Below are positions 37,938 to 39,747 of a DNA stretch of 39,747 nucleotides, one piece after another. Each line of letters opens with the position of its first letter. The first letter of the stretch is position 1. The stretch is from a virus. The notes beneath the pieces were generated by a model. The model was given only the letters and a program-made list of their open reading frames with translations, did no database searches and had not been told where the DNA came from. Location: IMG/VR virus record IMGVR_UViG_3300017992_000005, positions 1 through 39,747 of that record. The stretch is one strand, 5' to 3'. The translations under genes and the position numbers were made by a program.

Positions 37938-38480
37938 ATGCCTGACAATTTGGACAATACGAATGGACAGAGCAACGGAGAGCAAGACCCGGCCGAGGGT
38001 GATCCTAGGCAGGTCGAAACCTATGACACCTGGTATTCGGAGCTCGAGCCCGAGCGCCAGGCCATGATCGACGAGCACACGCAGGGGCTACGCGGCGCGC
38101 TGGACTCTGAGAGGGAGCAGCGCAAAGACCTGGCTGGCAAGTTGCGAGATGCAACGGCCAAGCTTGACGAGGGTTCCGAGGCCCGCGTGCAACTGGAACA
38201 GATCGGCGCAGACCTTGATGCAGCCAACCGGCGGAATGACTTTTACGAGGCCATGGCTGACGAGGGTTGCAACAATCTCAAGCTCGCGTGGCTTGGCGCC
38301 CTGGAGATCGATGCATTCGATCGCAAGGGCAATGTCGATATAGGGGCGCTCACCGAAGCCTATCCGCAGCTTTTTGAGAAACCGCCCGCGCCACGCGGCA
38401 ACGCCGGCAGCGGGACACAATCGACCCCGGACGCGTTCAATATGGATGCGATGATCCGTCGAGCGGCCGGCCGGGGCTAG
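37938..38480 (+). CDS. Scaffolding protein
   Basis: 180 residues from ATG 37938 (AGGAGG five bases upstream; ATG 37920 lacks a site). Acidic N-terminus, then coiled-coil helices (LRGALDSEREQRKDLAGKLR, ATAKLDEGSEARVQLEQI), then a folded-looking LKLAWLGALEIDAFD region and a flexible PAPRGNAGSGTQST tail. This composition and the place just before the capsid gene are typical of scaffolds. No protease domain is visible. Confidence 0.82.
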   Translation: MPDNLDNTNGQSNGEQDPAEGDPRQVETYDTWYSELEPERQAMIDEHTQGLRGALDSEREQRKDLAGKLRDATAKLDEGSEARVQLEQIGADLDAANRRNDFYEAMADEGCNNLKLAWLGALEIDAFDRKGNVDIGALTEAYPQLFEKPPAPRGNAGSGTQSTPDAFNMDAMIRRAAGRG

Positions 38481-38491
38481 GAGAATGAACC

Positions 38492-39448
38492 ATGGCTTAT
38501 AACAACGTCATTGGTCGGACCGATGCGGCCAGCATGATCCCGATGGAATACTCTGACGAGATCTTGAGCATGGCCACCGAGCAGAGCGCCGTTTTGCGCC
38601 TGGCTCGTCGGCTGCGCGACCTGGCGCGCTATCAGAAGACGATGCCCGTCATCAGTGCTCTTCCCGTCGCCTACTTTGTGAATGGCGACACCGGCCAGAA
38701 GCAGACCTCCGAGGTCAACTGGACGGATAAGATCATCACCGCCGAAGAGCTGGCTGTGATCGTTCCCATCCCTGAGAACGTTCTGGCTGACTCCGAGTAC
38801 CCCATCTGGTCCCAGGTGCAGCCGCTGATCGCTGAGGCGTTCGGCAGGGCCATCGACCAGGCGATTCTCTACGGCACCAACGCCCCGAGCTCGTGGCCCG
38901 ACGACATTCACACTGGCGCCGCGGCGGCCTCGCATGATATCTCGCTGGCGTCCTACTCTGACGAGTACGAGGCCATTCTGGGGGAAACTGCCGGAGGCGC
39001 CGACGGCCTGGCCATGCTGGTCGAGGCCGATGGCTACATGGTCACCGGCTATGTAGCGCATCTCTCGATGCGCGGCAAGTTGCGCAACGTGCGAGACGCC
39101 AACGGGCAGCCTATTTTCAAAAGCGACGTGCAGGGCGCGACTCGTTACGCCCTCGACGGAGAGCCGGTCGAGTTCCCACGAAACGGGTCGATCGACGCCT
39201 CGACGAGCCTGATGATCGCTGGCGACTGGCAGCAGATCGTCTACGCAATGCGTCAGGATATCACTTGGAAGCTGCTCACCGAGGCCGTGATCCAGGACGG
39301 CGCCGGGAACATTGTTTACAACCTGGCTCAGCAAGACATGGTGGCCATGCGGGCCGTCATGCGGTTGGGTTGGCAGCTCCCGAACCCCATCAATCGGATC
39401 CAGGAGACGGAAGCCTCGCGGTACCCCTTCTCCTACATGACCAGCTAG
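38492..39448 (+). CDS. Major capsid protein, HK97 fold
   Basis: 318 residues with GGAG upstream. N-arm region (MEYSDEILSMATEQSAVLRL), then ALPVAYFVNGDTGQKQTSEV, the E-loop-like acidic stretch TDKIITAEELAVIVPIPENV, and helix AFGRAIDQAILYGT; C-terminal strand MRAVMRLGWQLPNPINRI. This is the pattern of HK97-type capsid proteins without an N-terminal delta domain. No capsid protease gene is seen near; the separate scaffold replaces it. It builds the shell around the portal. Confidence 0.93.
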   Translation: MAYNNVIGRTDAASMIPMEYSDEILSMATEQSAVLRLARRLRDLARYQKTMPVISALPVAYFVNGDTGQKQTSEVNWTDKIITAEELAVIVPIPENVLADSEYPIWSQVQPLIAEAFGRAIDQAILYGTNAPSSWPDDIHTGAAAASHDISLASYSDEYEAILGETAGGADGLAMLVEADGYMVTGYVAHLSMRGKLRNVRDANGQPIFKSDVQGATRYALDGEPVEFPRNGSIDASTSLMIAGDWQQIVYAMRQDITWKLLTEAVIQDGAGNIVYNLAQQDMVAMRAVMRLGWQLPNPINRIQETEASRYPFSYMTS

Positions 39449-39457
39449 GAGGCGATC

Positions 39458-39747
39458 GTGGGTCTGTTTCCGAAAGCAATCACCGAGTACCTGGCCTTTC
39501 AGGGGATTCCCCGAGGGCCGAACAGTAACATCTACTTGGTGGACGCGGCCAATGGCAGCGACACCAATCCCGGCACGAGTTTTGCGGCTCCCCTGGCGAC
39601 GATCGCCGCGGCCGAGGCGCTCTACGTCGCCAACCAGCACGACGTTGTGCTTGTCCTGGCTGGGTCGAGTGGCAACACGCTCTCGGCCGCGCTGACTTGG
39701 GACAAGAGCTACACGCACCTTGTGGGCATGTGCGCCCCCTCAATGGC
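39458..39747 (+). CDS. Right-handed beta-helix virion protein (5' part; continues at 1)
   Basis: Starts with GTG at 39458, ten bases after the capsid stop, with GGAGG upstream. The frame runs off the window end, and the 123-bp overlap places its continuation at the window start, ending at 790. N-terminal residues: TEYLAFQGIPRGPNSNIYLV, then a D-A-A-N-G-S-D-T-N-P-G-T segment. The latter (often GSDSNPGT) is the usual opening of phage and surface beta-helix proteins. Combined length 318 residues. Confidence 0.8.
   Translation, partial: MGLFPKAITEYLAFQGIPRGPNSNIYLVDAANGSDTNPGTSFAAPLATIAAAEALYVANQHDVVLVLAGSSGNTLSAALTWDKSYTHLVGMCAPSM
39625..39747. repeat. Terminal overlap, identical to 1-123
   Basis: Second copy of the terminal 123 bp. 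Same argument as at the window start: the reading frame is identical and continuous through it. Confidence 0.93.

Noticed and set aside
38477-39718. 413-codon minus-strand frame opposite the capsid gene
   Set aside because: Antisense shadow of the major capsid gene, with no recognisable domain.

Overview
The window is the complete genome of a temperate, long-tailed (siphovirus-type) double-stranded DNA phage of class Caudoviricetes. Bases 1-123 are repeated exactly as bases 39625-39747, so the contig closes into a circle of 39,624 bp. One gene, a beta-helix virion protein, spans the join. Genes are tightly packed, often with ATGA or TGATG overlaps and strong GGAGG-type ribosome binding sites, and the DNA is GC-rich. 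The host cannot be read directly. The integrase region carries the 5' half of a bacterial tRNA-Thr(CGU), so the host is a bacterium. A Chloroflexota-like host is a low-confidence guess from the general flavour of the integrase and glycoside-hydrolase-like proteins.

Layout. The late module runs across the join: terminase small and large subunits, portal, a beta-rich virion protein, two lectin-fold-like proteins, a MuF-type protein, scaffold and major capsid protein (31.3-39.4 kb), then the beta-helix protein (39.46 kb to 0.79 kb). It continues with head-tail connectors, tail terminator, tail tube, a tail chaperone with a -1 frameshift, a 1460-residue tape measure with five 76-residue repeats, distal tail, collar/fibre, hub and receptor-binding-like proteins (0.8-12.5 kb). 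Next come a metallophosphoesterase, three small membrane or membrane-associated proteins and a TIM-barrel glycoside-hydrolase-like protein that is the only candidate lysin (12.8-16.5 kb). A consensus promoter then drives four small genes ending in an excisionase-like gene.

The lysogeny region (17.8-20.5 kb) is on the minus strand: tyrosine integrase, attP-like DNA with the half tRNA, a PH-domain membrane protein, two small proteins and an XRE repressor. The repressor is divergent from two ribbon-helix-helix regulators. Two short motifs, CCCCTAGT and GATAGTGTG, occur together at three regulatory loci and look like the phage's own operators.

The early module (20.5-31.1 kb) has small regulators, a recombination set (an unknown possible ssDNA-binding protein, ERCC4-type nuclease, RecT annealase, PD-(D/E)XK Fe-S nuclease), a HARP-like/J-domain fusion, a vWA protein, a D5-type helicase and a PrimPol-CHC2 primase. 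The helicase and primase flank a 339-bp intergenic region with eleven GTGTAGG iterons, a perfect palindrome and an AT tract, the likely replication origin. A run of very small genes follows, including a frameshifted MazG-like gene and a sigma-region-4-like regulator, ending at an intrinsic terminator before the terminase genes.

Most noteworthy: the iteron region between helicase and primase; the 5'-half tRNA attP with a repeated 11-mer; the paired operator motifs; the J-domain/HARP-like protein; and the glycoside-hydrolase-like protein in the lysin position.
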